Notes: a model not told the origin generated them from the sequence alone. 64,000 nucleotides of DNA from Synechococcus sp. CBW1004 (GCF_015840715.1 NZ_CP060397.1:2562686-2626685); one strand, 5' to 3'. Counted from the stretch's first letter, positions 36,586 through 45,299 are shown. Translations and numbers: made by a program.

Positions 36586-38715
36586 ATGAGCCAGCCGATC
36601 GTTGCCCCCGAGCTCTATATCAACCGCGAGCTGAGCTGGATCGAGTTCAACCGACGTGTGCTGGCCCAGGCGCTCGATGAACACACCCCCTTGCTGGAGC
36701 AGGCGAAGTTCAGCGCCATCTTCAGCAACAACCTCGATGAGTTCTTCATGGTGCGGGTGGCGTCGCTCAAGTCGCAGCTGGAGGCGGGCCTCAGCACCCT
36801 GAGCGATGACGGACTGACACCCCTGCAGCAGCTGGAGGCGATCCAGGAGCGCCTGCGTCCCTTGCTCGAACTGCAGCAGCAGCACTATCGCCATTCCCTC
36901 AAGGGTCAGTTGGCGGAATATGGCGTGCATCTGCTCGACTACCAGCAGCTCAATCCCGGTCAGAAGCAATGGGTGGATGACTATTTCCGCCGATCCGTCT
37001 TCCCGGTGCTGACGCCGCTCGCCGTCGATCCGGCCCACCCGTTCCCGTTCGTCAGCAACCTCAGCCTCAATGTGGCCGCCCTGGTCCGCGATCCCGACAG
37101 CGGCCGCCAGCAGTTCGCGCGGGTGAAGGTGCCGCAGAAGATCCTGCCCCGCTTCGTGCCGATGCCGGTGGAGCTGCATCAGTGCGGTCCGCGGCCCGTG
37201 TACGCGGCGGTGCCGTTGGAGCAGGTGGTTGCCTTCAATCTGCAGCCCCTGTTTCCCGGCATGGTGATCGAGGGGCATTACTTCTTCCGGGTCACCCGTG
37301 ATGCCGACCTGGAGCTGCGCGATCTCGAGGCCGATGACCTGATGGAGGCCCTGCAGGAGGGGCTGCGCAAGCGGCGCATGGGCGGTGAGGTGGTGCGGCT
37401 GGAGGTGGCCGACGAGATGCCCGAGGCCGTGGTGCACCAGCTGATGGATGGCCTTGAAGTCGAGCCGGAAGACCTCTACCGGATCAATGGCCCCCTGGGC
37501 CTGGATGATCTGATGAGCCTGCTGGCGATCCCGCTGCCATCACTCAAGGACAAGCCCTTCAAGGGCCGCACCCATCCGGCCCTGGCCCGCACTCAGAAGA
37601 GTCAGCTGGAGGATGGCTCGATCAAGCAGGAGGAATTCGAGAGCATCTTCCGGGTGATCCGCCACGGTGATGTGCTGCTGCATCACCCCTATGACCTCTT
37701 TTCAACCTCGGTGGAGGAGTTCCTCAGCCAGGCCGCCGACGATCCCAGTGTGCTCGCGATCAAGATGACGCTCTATCGCGTCTCCAAGGATTCAGCGGTG
37801 ATCGCCTCCCTGATCCGGGCTGCCGAGAACGGCAAGCAGGTGATGGCCCTGGTCGAGCTCAAGGCCCGCTTCGATGAGGACAACAACATCCAGTGGGCGC
37901 GCCAGCTGGAGCGATCGGGTGTGCATGTGGTGTATGGGGTGATCGGCCTCAAGACCCATACCAAGGTGCTGCTGGTGGTGCGGCGCGAAAAGCAGGAGTT
38001 GCGCAGCTACATGCACATCGGCACCGGTAACTACAACTCCAAGACCTCCAGCCTGTACACCGATCTCGGCCTGCTCAGCTCCGACCCCCAGATCGGCCAG
38101 GATCTGGTTGAACTGTTCAACTACCTCACCGGCTTCTCCAAGCAGCAGAGCTTCCGCAAGCTGCTGGTGGCTCCCGTTACCCTTCGGCGTGGTGTCGAGG
38201 AGCGCATCCGTCGCGAGATCGAGCATGCCCGTGCCGGACGGGGTGGCCACATCCGGGCCAAGATGAACTCACTCGTCGATCCGGCCATCATTGCCCTGCT
38301 GTACGAGGCATCGCAGGCGGGGGTGCGGATCGAACTGGTGATCCGCGGGATGTGCTGCCTCAGGCCGGGATTGGAAGGCATCAGCGACAACATTTCGGTC
38401 AGCAGCATCATCGGCCGCTATCTGGAGCACTCGCGACTCTTTCACTTCGCCAATGGTGGTTCGTCGGAAGTGTTCATCGGCAGCGCCGACTGGATGCCCC
38501 GCAATCTCGACCGGCGGGTGGAGGCCCTGGTGCCGATTGAGGACCCTGCCCTCAAGCAGCAGCTGGAACAGTTGCTGGAGCTCTACCTCCAGGACACGGG
38601 GGCCTGGCATATGCAAGGCGATGGTCAGTTCACTCAGCGCCAGCCGGAGGGTGAGCAACAGCTGGTGCAGGCCTCGTTGATGCAGCGTTGGCGCGGCAGA
38701 CTGCGCGGCGCCTGA
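36586..38715 (+). CDS. ppk1: Polyphosphate kinase 1
   Basis: A 709-residue protein of normal PPK1 length, which makes polyphosphate reversibly from ATP. It opens with the N domain (YINRELSWIEFNRRVLAQALDE and NNLDEFFMVRVASLK). The phosphorylated-His region is HVVYGVIGLKTHTKVLLVVRRE. HIGTGNYNSKTSSLYTDLGL and RGMCCLRPGLEGISDN form the C-terminal active site, and GSADWMPRNLDRRVE is the final conserved stretch. It lies upstream of a sigma factor gene on the same strand with about 230 bases between. Confidence 0.97.
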   Translation: MSQPIVAPELYINRELSWIEFNRRVLAQALDEHTPLLEQAKFSAIFSNNLDEFFMVRVASLKSQLEAGLSTLSDDGLTPLQQLEAIQERLRPLLELQQQHYRHSLKGQLAEYGVHLLDYQQLNPGQKQWVDDYFRRSVFPVLTPLAVDPAHPFPFVSNLSLNVAALVRDPDSGRQQFARVKVPQKILPRFVPMPVELHQCGPRPVYAAVPLEQVVAFNLQPLFPGMVIEGHYFFRVTRDADLELRDLEADDLMEALQEGLRKRRMGGEVVRLEVADEMPEAVVHQLMDGLEVEPEDLYRINGPLGLDDLMSLLAIPLPSLKDKPFKGRTHPALARTQKSQLEDGSIKQEEFESIFRVIRHGDVLLHHPYDLFSTSVEEFLSQAADDPSVLAIKMTLYRVSKDSAVIASLIRAAENGKQVMALVELKARFDEDNNIQWARQLERSGVHVVYGVIGLKTHTKVLLVVRREKQELRSYMHIGTGNYNSKTSSLYTDLGLLSSDPQIGQDLVELFNYLTGFSKQQSFRKLLVAPVTLRRGVEERIRREIEHARAGRGGHIRAKMNSLVDPAIIALLYEASQAGVRIELVIRGMCCLRPGLEGISDNISVSSIIGRYLEHSRLFHFANGGSSEVFIGSADWMPRNLDRRVEALVPIEDPALKQQLEQLLELYLQDTGAWHMQGDGQFTQRQPEGEQQLVQASLMQRWRGRLRGA

Positions 38716-38823
38716 TTCCTGGGCGTTCGGTAGCCACCATTACTCCTGGTGGAGTGAACGGTGACAGCGGGCTGGTTCGTACAGGAAATCTTCCATTTTT
38801 TGCATACCACCCCCTGCTCGTGG

Positions 38824-38832
38824 TGCTACATT
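38824..38832 (+). promoter_or_regulatory. Candidate extended -10 promoter for the sigma factor gene
   Basis: TGC followed by TACATT (38827-38832) is an extended -10 element in a locally AT-richer stretch (TTTTTTGCAT at about 38796-38805). TTGCAT upstream lies 21 bases from the -10, too far for a standard -35, so the extended -10 would carry the activity. The leader would be about 105 bases to the ATG at 38944. Confidence 0.4.
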
Positions 38833-38943
38833 CCGGCCAAATTCAACCGGAGGCCTGGGGTGATGGGGACACCTCTGCATTCCGCTCCCGGCGAACAGGG
38901 CCTTCCCGGTTCCGCAGTTGGGAGCTGCAGATCATCTGAATCT

Positions 38944-39990
38944 ATGCGACCCCGTGTCGCGCACCAGTCCTTGCCGTCTCTTCCGGAGCTGGGAGCCGCC
39001 CTGCAGGCTGTGGAGGCGCCACCCGCCGAGCCACCTGCCACGCGCTCCGTGCCCGTCAGGGCGGCGTCCAAGGCCGCCGCCCGCTCGTCCCAGCGCGGCA
39101 CCACCCGCCTCAGTGTCGATTCCATCGGCTGGTATCTGAGCAGCATCGGCCGGGTGCCCCTGCTCACCCCTGCCGAGGAGATCGAGCTGGCGCATCACGT
39201 GCAGGCCGCCAAACGCCTGCAGCAGGAGCACAGCGGTCCCCTCAGCCCCAAGCAGAAGCGTCAGTTGCGCATGGGCCAGAAGGCCCGCGACCGGATGATG
39301 GCCGCCAACCTGCGGCTGGTGGTGAGTGTGGCCAAGAAGTATCAGAATCAGGGCCTCGAGCTTCTGGATCTGGTACAGGAGGGTGCCATCGGTCTGGAGC
39401 GTGCCGTCGACAAGTTCGACCCGGCCATGGGTTACAAATTCTCCACCTATGCCTATTGGTGGATCCGCCAGGGGATGACGCGGGCGATCGACAACAGCGC
39501 CCGCACCATCCGCCTTCCGATTCACATCAGCGAGAAGCTCTCCAAGATGCGGCGCATCTCAAGGGAGCTCTCCCATCGCCTCGGCCGCCAGCCCAACCGC
39601 CTCGAGCTCGCCCATGCGATGGGCACCACACCCGAGGAGCTGGAGGAACTGCTGACCCAGAGTGCGCCCTGTGCCTCCCTCGATGCCCATGCACGCGGTG
39701 AGGAGGATCGCAGCACCCTCGGGGAGCTGATCGCCGACCCGGCCAGCGGTGAGCACTTCGACTCGATGGATCGCCATCTGCAGAAGGAGCACCTCGGCAC
39801 CTGGCTCTCCCAGCTGAACGATCGCGAACAGAAGATTCTCAAGCTGCGCTTCGGTCTCGAGGGCAGTGAACCGCTGACCCTCGCCGAGATCGGTCGCCAG
39901 ATCAACGTCTCGCGCGAACGGGTGCGGCAGCTGGAGGCCAAGGCGATCATGAAGCTGCGGCTGATGAGCAACCGCCAGCAGGCCGCCTGA
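38944..39990 (+). CDS. Group 2 RNA polymerase sigma factor (RpoD/SigA-like)
   Basis: A 348-residue sigma-70 factor without region 1.1, typical of cyanobacterial group 2 sigmas. Region 1.2 is SIGWYLSSIGRVPLLTPAEEIELAHHV. Region 2 holds NLRLVVSVAKKYQNQGLELLDLVQEG and the -10-recognising YKFSTYAYWWIRQGMTRAI. Region 3 contains IRLPIHISEKLSKMRRISREL. Region 4.2 is the -35-binding LTLAEIGRQINVSRERVRQLEAKAI. The first ~55 residues are Pro/Ala-rich. Which Sig letter it corresponds to cannot be decided from sequence alone. It is probably expressed from its own promoter. Confidence 0.95.
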   Translation: MRPRVAHQSLPSLPELGAALQAVEAPPAEPPATRSVPVRAASKAAARSSQRGTTRLSVDSIGWYLSSIGRVPLLTPAEEIELAHHVQAAKRLQQEHSGPLSPKQKRQLRMGQKARDRMMAANLRLVVSVAKKYQNQGLELLDLVQEGAIGLERAVDKFDPAMGYKFSTYAYWWIRQGMTRAIDNSARTIRLPIHISEKLSKMRRISRELSHRLGRQPNRLELAHAMGTTPEELEELLTQSAPCASLDAHARGEEDRSTLGELIADPASGEHFDSMDRHLQKEHLGTWLSQLNDREQKILKLRFGLEGSEPLTLAEIGRQINVSRERVRQLEAKAIMKLRLMSNRQQAA

Positions 39991-40001
39991 ACCTCCCGGC
40001 G

Positions 40002-40685
40002 ATGGGCATGCTGCTGATCCAGCCGGGCTGGTTGCGGCAGGCCCTCGGCATCGGGGTTGTCGCGCTCTGGCTCGCCTTGCTGGCCTTTGCGGCCCTGGCG
40101 ATCCGCCAGCGCTGGAACGCCCATGGCGAGTGGAGCCGCAAGGTGGTGCACATCGGCGGTGGGGCGGTGGTGCCCCTGGCCTGGCTGTTCGGCATTGAGC
40201 GCTGGCTGGCGGTCCCCGCCGCCGCCACCATCACCCTGCTGGCCTGGCTCAACCACCGCCGGCGGCTGCTGCCCGCCATTGAGGACGTGGGGCGCTCCAG
40301 TTACGGCACGGTTGCCTACGGGGCTTCAATCACCTTGTTGCTGCTGCTGTTCTGGCCCTGGCGTCCGGATGCGGTCTGCGCCGGAGTGCTGGTGATGGCT
40401 TTCGGGGACGGCCTGGCGGGGCTGCTCGGTCCGCGCCTGCCGTCGCCCAGCTGGCGGGTGCTGGGCGAGCGGCGTTCGCTGCTGGGCACCGCCACCATGG
40501 GCTTCGTCAGCCTGGCGGTGCTTCTGACCGTGGCGGTATGGGCGCCCTCCGCGCCCGGTTGGCCGGCGCTTGTGCTGCTGGCCCTGATCGCCACCGCTCT
40601 GGAGCAGATTGCGTTTCAGGGCCTCGACAATCTCACGGTGCCGCTGGCGGTGGCCCTGCTCTGGGCGCTGATCAGCGGCAGCTGA
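40002..40685 (+). CDS. Phytol/dolichol kinase-like integral membrane protein
   Basis: A 227-residue protein with about six to seven membrane helices. Family features: HGEWSRKVVHIGGGAVVPLAWL near the start, GRSSYGTVAYGASITLLLL, and the nucleotide-binding AFGDGLAGLLGPRLPSP. These occur in CTP-dependent phytol kinases (VTE5) and dolichol kinases. In phototrophs the enzyme salvages phytol from chlorophyll for tocopherol or chlorophyll synthesis. It starts 11 bases after the sigma factor stop on the same strand and so may be co-transcribed. Confidence 0.85.
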   Translation: MGMLLIQPGWLRQALGIGVVALWLALLAFAALAIRQRWNAHGEWSRKVVHIGGGAVVPLAWLFGIERWLAVPAAATITLLAWLNHRRRLLPAIEDVGRSSYGTVAYGASITLLLLLFWPWRPDAVCAGVLVMAFGDGLAGLLGPRLPSPSWRVLGERRSLLGTATMGFVSLAVLLTVAVWAPSAPGWPALVLLALIATALEQIAFQGLDNLTVPLAVALLWALISGS

Positions 40686-40692
40686 CGCCGGT

Positions 40693-41103
40693 TCAGGCCT
40701 GCAGCAGCGTCTCGCAGCGCTGGCGCCAGTCGTGGCGGCTGCCGAGTGCCGCCACCAGCAGTCGGTCGGCGGGCTCCAGTCGCAGACGCTGCTGCCACTG
40801 GCGGATCAGATCAGCCCGCTCCATCCAGGCGTCGAGCACGGTCCGCTGAATCTGATCGCTGTCCCACTGGCGCGTACGCGCCGTGTCGAGCGCCCAGCCG
40901 AGCAGGTCATCGAGCTGAAAGGGGCGGAAGCCGGCGAACACCGGTCCGGTTGTGGAGGGGTCGGCGGCACCGCTGCGCTGCTCCAGGTAGAAGAGCTGCA
41001 GAGGATCGGAAAAGCCGCAGAACTGCAGTAGGTAAGTCATGCACCAGCCTGCCGGAACGACGACAGGCACACCGTAATGACGGTGCCTGGCAGTGCCGTT
41101 CAT
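40693..41103 (-). CDS. Hypothetical protein
   Basis: A 136-residue protein from the ATG at 41103 (ATG at 41112 also possible). It reads MNGTARHRHYGVPVVVPAGWCMTYLLQFCGFSDPLQLFYLEQRSG, then FRPFQLDDLLGWALDTARTRQWDSDQIQRTVLDAWMERADLIRQWQQRL, and ends with LLVAALGSRHDWRQRCETLL. It is soluble and mostly helical in its second half. I do not recognise it; this looks like a cyanobacterium-restricted conserved protein. It is convergent with the phytol-kinase-like gene (7 bases between stops). Confidence 0.65.
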   Translation of the reverse strand: MNGTARHRHYGVPVVVPAGWCMTYLLQFCGFSDPLQLFYLEQRSGAADPSTTGPVFAGFRPFQLDDLLGWALDTARTRQWDSDQIQRTVLDAWMERADLIRQWQQRLRLEPADRLLVAALGSRHDWRQRCETLLQA

Positions 41104-41217
41104 GACGAACATTCCTTCAGATCCTGTTGATCTGGCACTCGCAATCGCTGAGTGCCAGTGATAGTGATCCGGCATTTTCGATGGCATGCTGCAGATGTTT
41201 TGCACCTGCCGCCGCCG

Positions 41218-42582
41218 TCAGCCCAGGCCGCCCACCAGCGGCCACCAGCCGCTGGCCAGCACCTGATCCTCCGGTGTCAGTCCGGCGTTGCGGCGCAGCT
41301 CGGCCGCCTGGCTGTCCAGCAGCGAGCCGTGCAGGGCGTCGCCCATCGCCTGTCGCAACAGGCTGCTGGCCGCGAAGGCCGCTGAGGCCTCGGCCAGATC
41401 GACGGGCAGGCGGGATGCCGTGCCAGCGGGCAGGCCTGCCGGGTCACCGCTCACCGGAGGCGGCAGCACGGGGCAGCCCCCCAGCGAGCCCGGCCGCTGC
41501 AGACCCGTCTGAACCACGGCCTGCACTCCACCCAGCAGCAGATAGGGATTGGCTCCCAGATCACTCACCTTCAGCTCGAGGTGCGCGGCGCTGCCATCGG
41601 CGGCGGTGGGGATCAGACGCAGGGCTGCTTCGCGGTTCTCGATGCCCCACACCTGAAAGGGCGCTGCCCAGGCGCTGGGGGCCAGCCGCAGATAGGACAC
41701 CACCAGGGGACAGGCCAGGGCCATCAGACCCGGCAGCTCCTCCAGGAGGGTGGCCAGCACCGCCTGGCCGGGAACGGTGAGGCCGCCGGGTCCCTCGCCG
41801 CCCTGGAGCAGCGGCACCCCGTCGCGCTGCAGGCTGATGTGCAGATGGCCGCCGTTGCCCACCCGCTCCAGGCTGGGCTTGGGGCTGAAGCTGCAGCGCC
41901 AGCCGAAGCGGCGGCTGACGCGCTGGATCACCAGGCGGGCATGCACCAGCCGATCCGCCGCCTCCAGGGCGTTGGCGGGCGCCAGCGACAGCTCGAACTG
42001 GGAGGCCCCGTATTCCGGATGGAACTGCAGCCAGGGCAGCTCGGCCGCCTCGATCGCCTCGAGTACCGCCGTGGCGTAGTCGAGGCCCTCCACCAGCCGG
42101 TCGGCGCCATAGGGGCCCCCGGGCACGGCAGGCCCTGGGGCGGTGCCGGGCTCCGCCACCAGCCACTCGAGCTCGAAGCCGGCCTGCAGCGTGATCCCCT
42201 GCGCCTCCAGCCGCTCCTGCTGGCGGCGGCAGAAGTGGCGCTGATCGGCGCCGTAGGCCGCGCCGTTGCGCTGCCAGCGCTCTCCCGGCGCCCAGGCCCA
42301 GCCCAGCGCCGGATCGAGCGGGGCCAGGGCGGCTGCATCGGCCCTGAGGCGCAGGTCGCCATCGGGCACGGCCAGCCGGTGGGCCGGATCGATGCCGCCA
42401 TCGGCTCCGAACGCATCAGCCACCGGCGAGAAGCCCACGCCGGTGCGCACCGTCTCAGCCAGCTGCGCTACCGGCACTGCCTTCACCAGCGGCGCACCGG
42501 CGTGATTCACCCAGGTGACCGCCAGCCAGCGCAGTCCGCGCTCCGCCAGGGAAGCGGCGAGGGCGTCATGCGGCGAGGTCAT
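41218..42582 (-). CDS. Glutamine synthetase-like protein
   Basis: A 454-residue protein related to glutamine synthetase and gamma-glutamyl(poly)amine synthetases. Recognisable parts: TWVNHAGAPLVKAVPV at the start, LQAGFELEWLVAE (metal Glu region), QFHPEYGASQFELSLAPANALEAADRLVHARLVIQ (catalytic core), SFSPKPSLERVGNGGHLHISLQ (GNGxHxH signature), and NREAALRLIP near the C-terminus (the NREAxxR motif). It differs clearly from GlnA in the substrate region, so the acceptor is probably not ammonia. The start could be 42606 (MTELPRSAMTSPHD) or 42582. It is divergent from an isochorismatase-like gene with which it shares its start region. Confidence 0.85.
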   Translation of the reverse strand: MTSPHDALAASLAERGLRWLAVTWVNHAGAPLVKAVPVAQLAETVRTGVGFSPVADAFGADGGIDPAHRLAVPDGDLRLRADAAALAPLDPALGWAWAPGERWQRNGAAYGADQRHFCRRQQERLEAQGITLQAGFELEWLVAEPGTAPGPAVPGGPYGADRLVEGLDYATAVLEAIEAAELPWLQFHPEYGASQFELSLAPANALEAADRLVHARLVIQRVSRRFGWRCSFSPKPSLERVGNGGHLHISLQRDGVPLLQGGEGPGGLTVPGQAVLATLLEELPGLMALACPLVVSYLRLAPSAWAAPFQVWGIENREAALRLIPTAADGSAAHLELKVSDLGANPYLLLGGVQAVVQTGLQRPGSLGGCPVLPPPVSGDPAGLPAGTASRLPVDLAEASAAFAASSLLRQAMGDALHGSLLDSQAAELRRNAGLTPEDQVLASGWWPLVGGLG

Positions 42583-42604
42583 GGCGGAGCGAGGCAATTC
42601 CGTC

Positions 42605-43252
42605 ATGATTGCCACGTCCTCCCAGGCCCGCATCCCCCTGGACGCTCCGCCCGACTGGCTCCAGCCCGGCGTCATGGCGCTGTTGCTGGTTGATCTCCAG
42701 CACGGCACCTGCGGCGACGCCCAGCCCCGGCCTCGTCCTGACTTCGACAGGCGCTTTCGCGCCGTCACCCTGCGGGCGGCGATGCGGGCCCTGGCCCTGG
42801 CGCGTGTGGCGGGGCTGGAGGTGATCCATACCGTGATCGCCGATCTCACCGCCGACGGCCGCGACCGCAGCCTCGACTACAAGCGCTGCGGCATGGGTTT
42901 CCCTCCGGGCAGCCGCGCCAGCGAGGTGATCGAGGAACTGGCACCGCTCTGCGATGAGCTGCTGCTGGCCAAGAGTTCCTCCTCGCCGTTCAGCTCCACA
43001 ACGCTCGACTATCTGCTGCGCAACATCGGCATCCGCACCCTGGTGGTGATCGGTCTGCTCACCGACCAGTGCATCGACCACACCGTCAAGGACGCCGCCG
43101 ACCGCGGCTACCGGGTGGTGTGCCTCACCGATGCGTGCCAGGCCGAGACGCCCGAGCGCCACGCGCAGGCCCTGGTCTGCTTTCAGGGGTATGCCGAGCT
43201 GTGGACCGTGGCGATGCTGGAGGCGGCGTTGCAGGGCGACAGCCGTTTCTGA
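42605..43252 (+). CDS. Isochorismatase-like cysteine hydrolase
   Basis: A 215-residue protein. The catalytic triad of the family is visible: Asp in MALLLVDLQHGTCGD, Lys in DELLLAKSSSSPFSSTTLDYLLR, and Cys in VVIGLLTDQCIDHTVKDAADRGYRVVCLTDAC. TDQCIDHT corresponds to the usual TxxCVxxT nucleophile region. Such enzymes hydrolyse amides or vinyl ethers (for example nicotinamidase, biuret amidohydrolase, isochorismatase). Its ATG overlaps in reverse with the upstream start codon of the glutamine-synthetase-like gene, so the two probably share control and perhaps a pathway. Confidence 0.9.
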   Translation: MIATSSQARIPLDAPPDWLQPGVMALLLVDLQHGTCGDAQPRPRPDFDRRFRAVTLRAAMRALALARVAGLEVIHTVIADLTADGRDRSLDYKRCGMGFPPGSRASEVIEELAPLCDELLLAKSSSSPFSSTTLDYLLRNIGIRTLVVIGLLTDQCIDHTVKDAADRGYRVVCLTDACQAETPERHAQALVCFQGYAELWTVAMLEAALQGDSRF

Positions 43253-43348
43253 TCCAGTTCCTCAGTGGAGCCGGTTCCCAGGGCCTTTGCTCCCAGGGCC
43301 GGCGCGGGCTGGGACCCGGCGGGGCCTGGTCGTGGGTGGGGCGACTCC

Positions 43349-44437
43349 TCAGGCCGCCACCAGCCGCCGCTCGCGCACCTCGCGGACGGCCGCCGCCAGC
43401 TCCTCCAGGAGTTCCAGGGTGCTGGGCAGGTCGATGCAGGCGTCGGTGATGCTCTGGCCGTAGGTGAGCTGGCCGGGATCCAGCTGGGACAGGTCGTTGG
43501 GGATCTTCTGGTTGCCGGCCACCAGGTGGCTTTCCAGCATCACGCCCATCAGATGGGTGGAGCCGCCGCGCAGCTGCTCGGCCACCGAGCGCAGCACCTC
43601 GCCCTGGCGGCGGTAGTCCTTGTTGGAGTTGCCGTGGCTGCAGTCCACCATCAGGCGGGCGGGGAGCCCATCGGCGGCCAGGCGCCCGGCGGCCTCCTCC
43701 ACGGCTTCGCGGTGGAAGTTGGTGCCGCCCTTGCCGCCCCGCAGCACCAGGTGACCGTCGGGGTTGCCGGTGGTGCTCACGATCGCCGCCTGCCCTTCCT
43801 GGCTGATGCCCAGGAAATGGTGGGGCCGGGCAGCGGCCTCCATGGCGTTGATCGCGGTGGTGACGCTGCCGTCGGTGCCGTTCTTGAAGCCGATCGGCAT
43901 CGACAGGCCCGAGGCCATCTCGCGGTGCGTCTGGCTTTCGGTGGTGCGGGCGCCGATCGCGGTCCAGCTGATCAGGTCGGCGATGTACTGGGGCACCACC
44001 GGATCGAGCAGCTCGGTGGCCGCCGGCAGACCCATCTCGGCCAGATGCAGCAGCAGGGCGCGGGCCCTGCGCAGGCCGGTGTTGATGTCGTAGCTGCCGT
44101 CGAGGTGGGGATCGTTGATCATTCCCTTCCAGCCCACGGTGGTGCGCGGCTTCTCGAAGTACACGCGCATCACCACCTCCAGGTCCTCGTGGTGGCGGCG
44201 CTGGGCCTCGGCGATGCCGGTGGCGTACTCGCGGGCGGCCTCGACGTCGTGCACCGAGCATGGGCCGACGATCACCAGCAGCCGCTGGTCGCCGGCGTGA
44301 AGGATCGCCTTGATCCGCTCGCGAGCCAGCTGCACGGTGCGCGACGCGCGTTCACTGATCGGCAGCTCGCGGTGCAGCAGGGCCGGCGGCACCAGCGGCC
44401 GCGTTTCCACCACGTGCAGATCGGAGGTGGGAAACAT
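43349..44437 (-). CDS. aroG: 3-deoxy-7-phosphoheptulonate synthase (class I DAHP synthase)
   Basis: A 362-residue AroF/G/H-type DAHP synthase, which joins phosphoenolpyruvate and erythrose 4-phosphate to start the shikimate pathway. Hallmarks: LLVIVGPCSVHDVEAAREYA (metal-binding Cys), MRVYFEKPRTTVGWKGMINDP, TESQTHREMASGLSMPIGFKNGTDG, LRGGKGGTNFH, LMVDCSHGNSNKDYRRQ, and YGQSITDACIDL near the end. Which aromatic amino acid inhibits it cannot be read from the sequence. aroE for a later step of the same pathway is at 62255. Confidence 0.95.
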   Translation of the reverse strand: MFPTSDLHVVETRPLVPPALLHRELPISERASRTVQLARERIKAILHAGDQRLLVIVGPCSVHDVEAAREYATGIAEAQRRHHEDLEVVMRVYFEKPRTTVGWKGMINDPHLDGSYDINTGLRRARALLLHLAEMGLPAATELLDPVVPQYIADLISWTAIGARTTESQTHREMASGLSMPIGFKNGTDGSVTTAINAMEAAARPHHFLGISQEGQAAIVSTTGNPDGHLVLRGGKGGTNFHREAVEEAAGRLAADGLPARLMVDCSHGNSNKDYRRQGEVLRSVAEQLRGGSTHLMGVMLESHLVAGNQKIPNDLSQLDPGQLTYGQSITDACIDLPSTLELLEELAAAVREVRERRLVAA

Positions 44438-44741
44438 GGCGAGGGCCCAGCTTCAAGGTTGACAGGTCAGCCTATGCGGCTGTTTGCCCGGATGGAGAGG
44501 ACGGCAGGGTTTTGCCACGACCCGCTGCTTTCGCTGGCCGTGGCGTCGCCTAAACCCGCCCCACGGTCAGGCGCGATCCGGCGAGAGGTTCGGCATCGGT
44601 TCGGGTTTGGAGGCCCCCTGCGTGCCAGTTACCACCGCCGCTGCCGCCATGCTTCACCGTGGCCTTCCGGCACCTCTGCCGCACCGCCGGCTGAAAGCGA
44701 CGCTGTGACGGACGCATGGGACGGGTGGTGGCACAGGTGAA
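44438..44741. other. Intergenic stretch upstream of DAHP synthase
   Basis: About 304 bases between divergent genes with no supportable gene. It should carry the promoter of the DAHP synthase and that of the coiled-coil locus. No leader peptide rich in aromatic codons or attenuator hairpin is evident. Confidence 0.45.
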
Positions 44742-45299
44742 GTGGCACCTGAGCAGACTGCAGCCGTGGCTCCTAGCTTGAACCGAGCCTGGGATGGGCA
44801 GGCCGTGTTCACGGTCCTGGCAGCCCTGTTGCTGGCGCTGATCACCTTCTTCACCAGTTACGACCATGTCGACCTCCCTGGAGTCGGTGCCGTTGAAGTA
44901 CCGCAGCAGCTCGGATTACCTTGCCTCGTTGCCGCCGTGGCGGCGGCTGCTGGCGAGGCTCAACTGGCATCCCGTACGCGAGATCGAGATCGAAACCTGG
45001 CGGGTGAGGATCGAGAAAGAGCGGCTGAGGAGAGAGTCCGAGCAGATCAGGAACGAGACCGAGCAGATCAGGAAAGAAGCCGAGCAGATCAGGAAAGAAG
45101 CCGAGCAGATCAAGAACGAGACCGAGCAGATGAGGACAGAAAACGAGCGGCTGCGGCAAGAGAGGCTCAGATGGAAGCAGCTCGACGCGCAGATCGAGGC
45201 ACTGTTCTGCTCGGACGCGTCCTGCTCGATCCCAGCGACACCCATCGACGACGGCTCGACGCCTTCCTGACCCTGCTTGAGAGCGAGCCGCCGTCCTGA
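44742..45299 (+). CDS. Membrane-anchored coiled-coil protein, frame 1 of a dual-frame locus
   Basis: A 185-residue open frame. Residues ~20-42 form a membrane helix (QAVFTVLAALLLALITFFTSY). Residues ~80-155 are a heptad region rich in Arg, Asp, Glu and Ala (RADQERD-like units). The end is RVLLDPSDTHRRRLDAFLTLLES. The N- and C-terminal parts have the high third-base GC of neighbouring genes, but the heptad region uses codons such as cga, gca, gat and gaa. The overlapping frame at 44866-45270 has high third-base GC in exactly that middle part. Which frame is translated, or whether both are, is not settled. The hydrophobic start and the ordered end favour this one as at least partly real. Confidence 0.5.
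   Translation: MAPEQTAAVAPSLNRAWDGQAVFTVLAALLLALITFFTSYDHVDLPGVGAVEVPQQLGLPCLVAAVAAAAGEAQLASRTRDRDRNLAGEDRERAAEERVRADQERDRADQERSRADQERSRADQERDRADEDRKRAAAAREAQMEAARRADRGTVLLGRVLLDPSDTHRRRLDAFLTLLESEPPS
44866..45270 (+). CDS. Coiled-coil protein in overlapping frame 2
   Basis: A 134-residue open frame with an ATG start. It begins MSTSLESVPLKYRSSSDYLASLPPWRRLLARLNWHP and continues into an amphipathic coiled coil (REIEIETWRVRIEKERLRRE, then five units like EQIRNET), ending in a Ser/Pro-rich tail. Codons in this frame mostly end in G or C, as in real genes of this genome, which argues that it is or was translated. It has no membrane helix of its own. The same bases encode heptads in the other frame because the repeat unit is exactly 21 bases. 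No known family is recognised. Confidence 0.5.
   Translation: MSTSLESVPLKYRSSSDYLASLPPWRRLLARLNWHPVREIEIETWRVRIEKERLRRESEQIRNETEQIRKEAEQIRKEAEQIKNETEQMRTENERLRQERLRWKQLDAQIEALFCSDASCSIPATPIDDGSTPS
45040..45144 (+). repeat. Five 21-base tandem repeats encoding heptads
   Basis: Units at 45040, 45061, 45082, 45103 and 45124. The first four follow GAGCAGATCAGGAAMGAR with small changes, and the fifth is more diverged. A 21-base period is seven codons, one coiled-coil heptad, so adding or losing a unit changes coiled-coil length without breaking either frame. Confidence 0.88.

Noticed and set aside
45040-45144. Regular repeats considered as a CRISPR array
   Set aside because: The units are 21 bases with no unique spacers, and they encode coiled-coil heptads.
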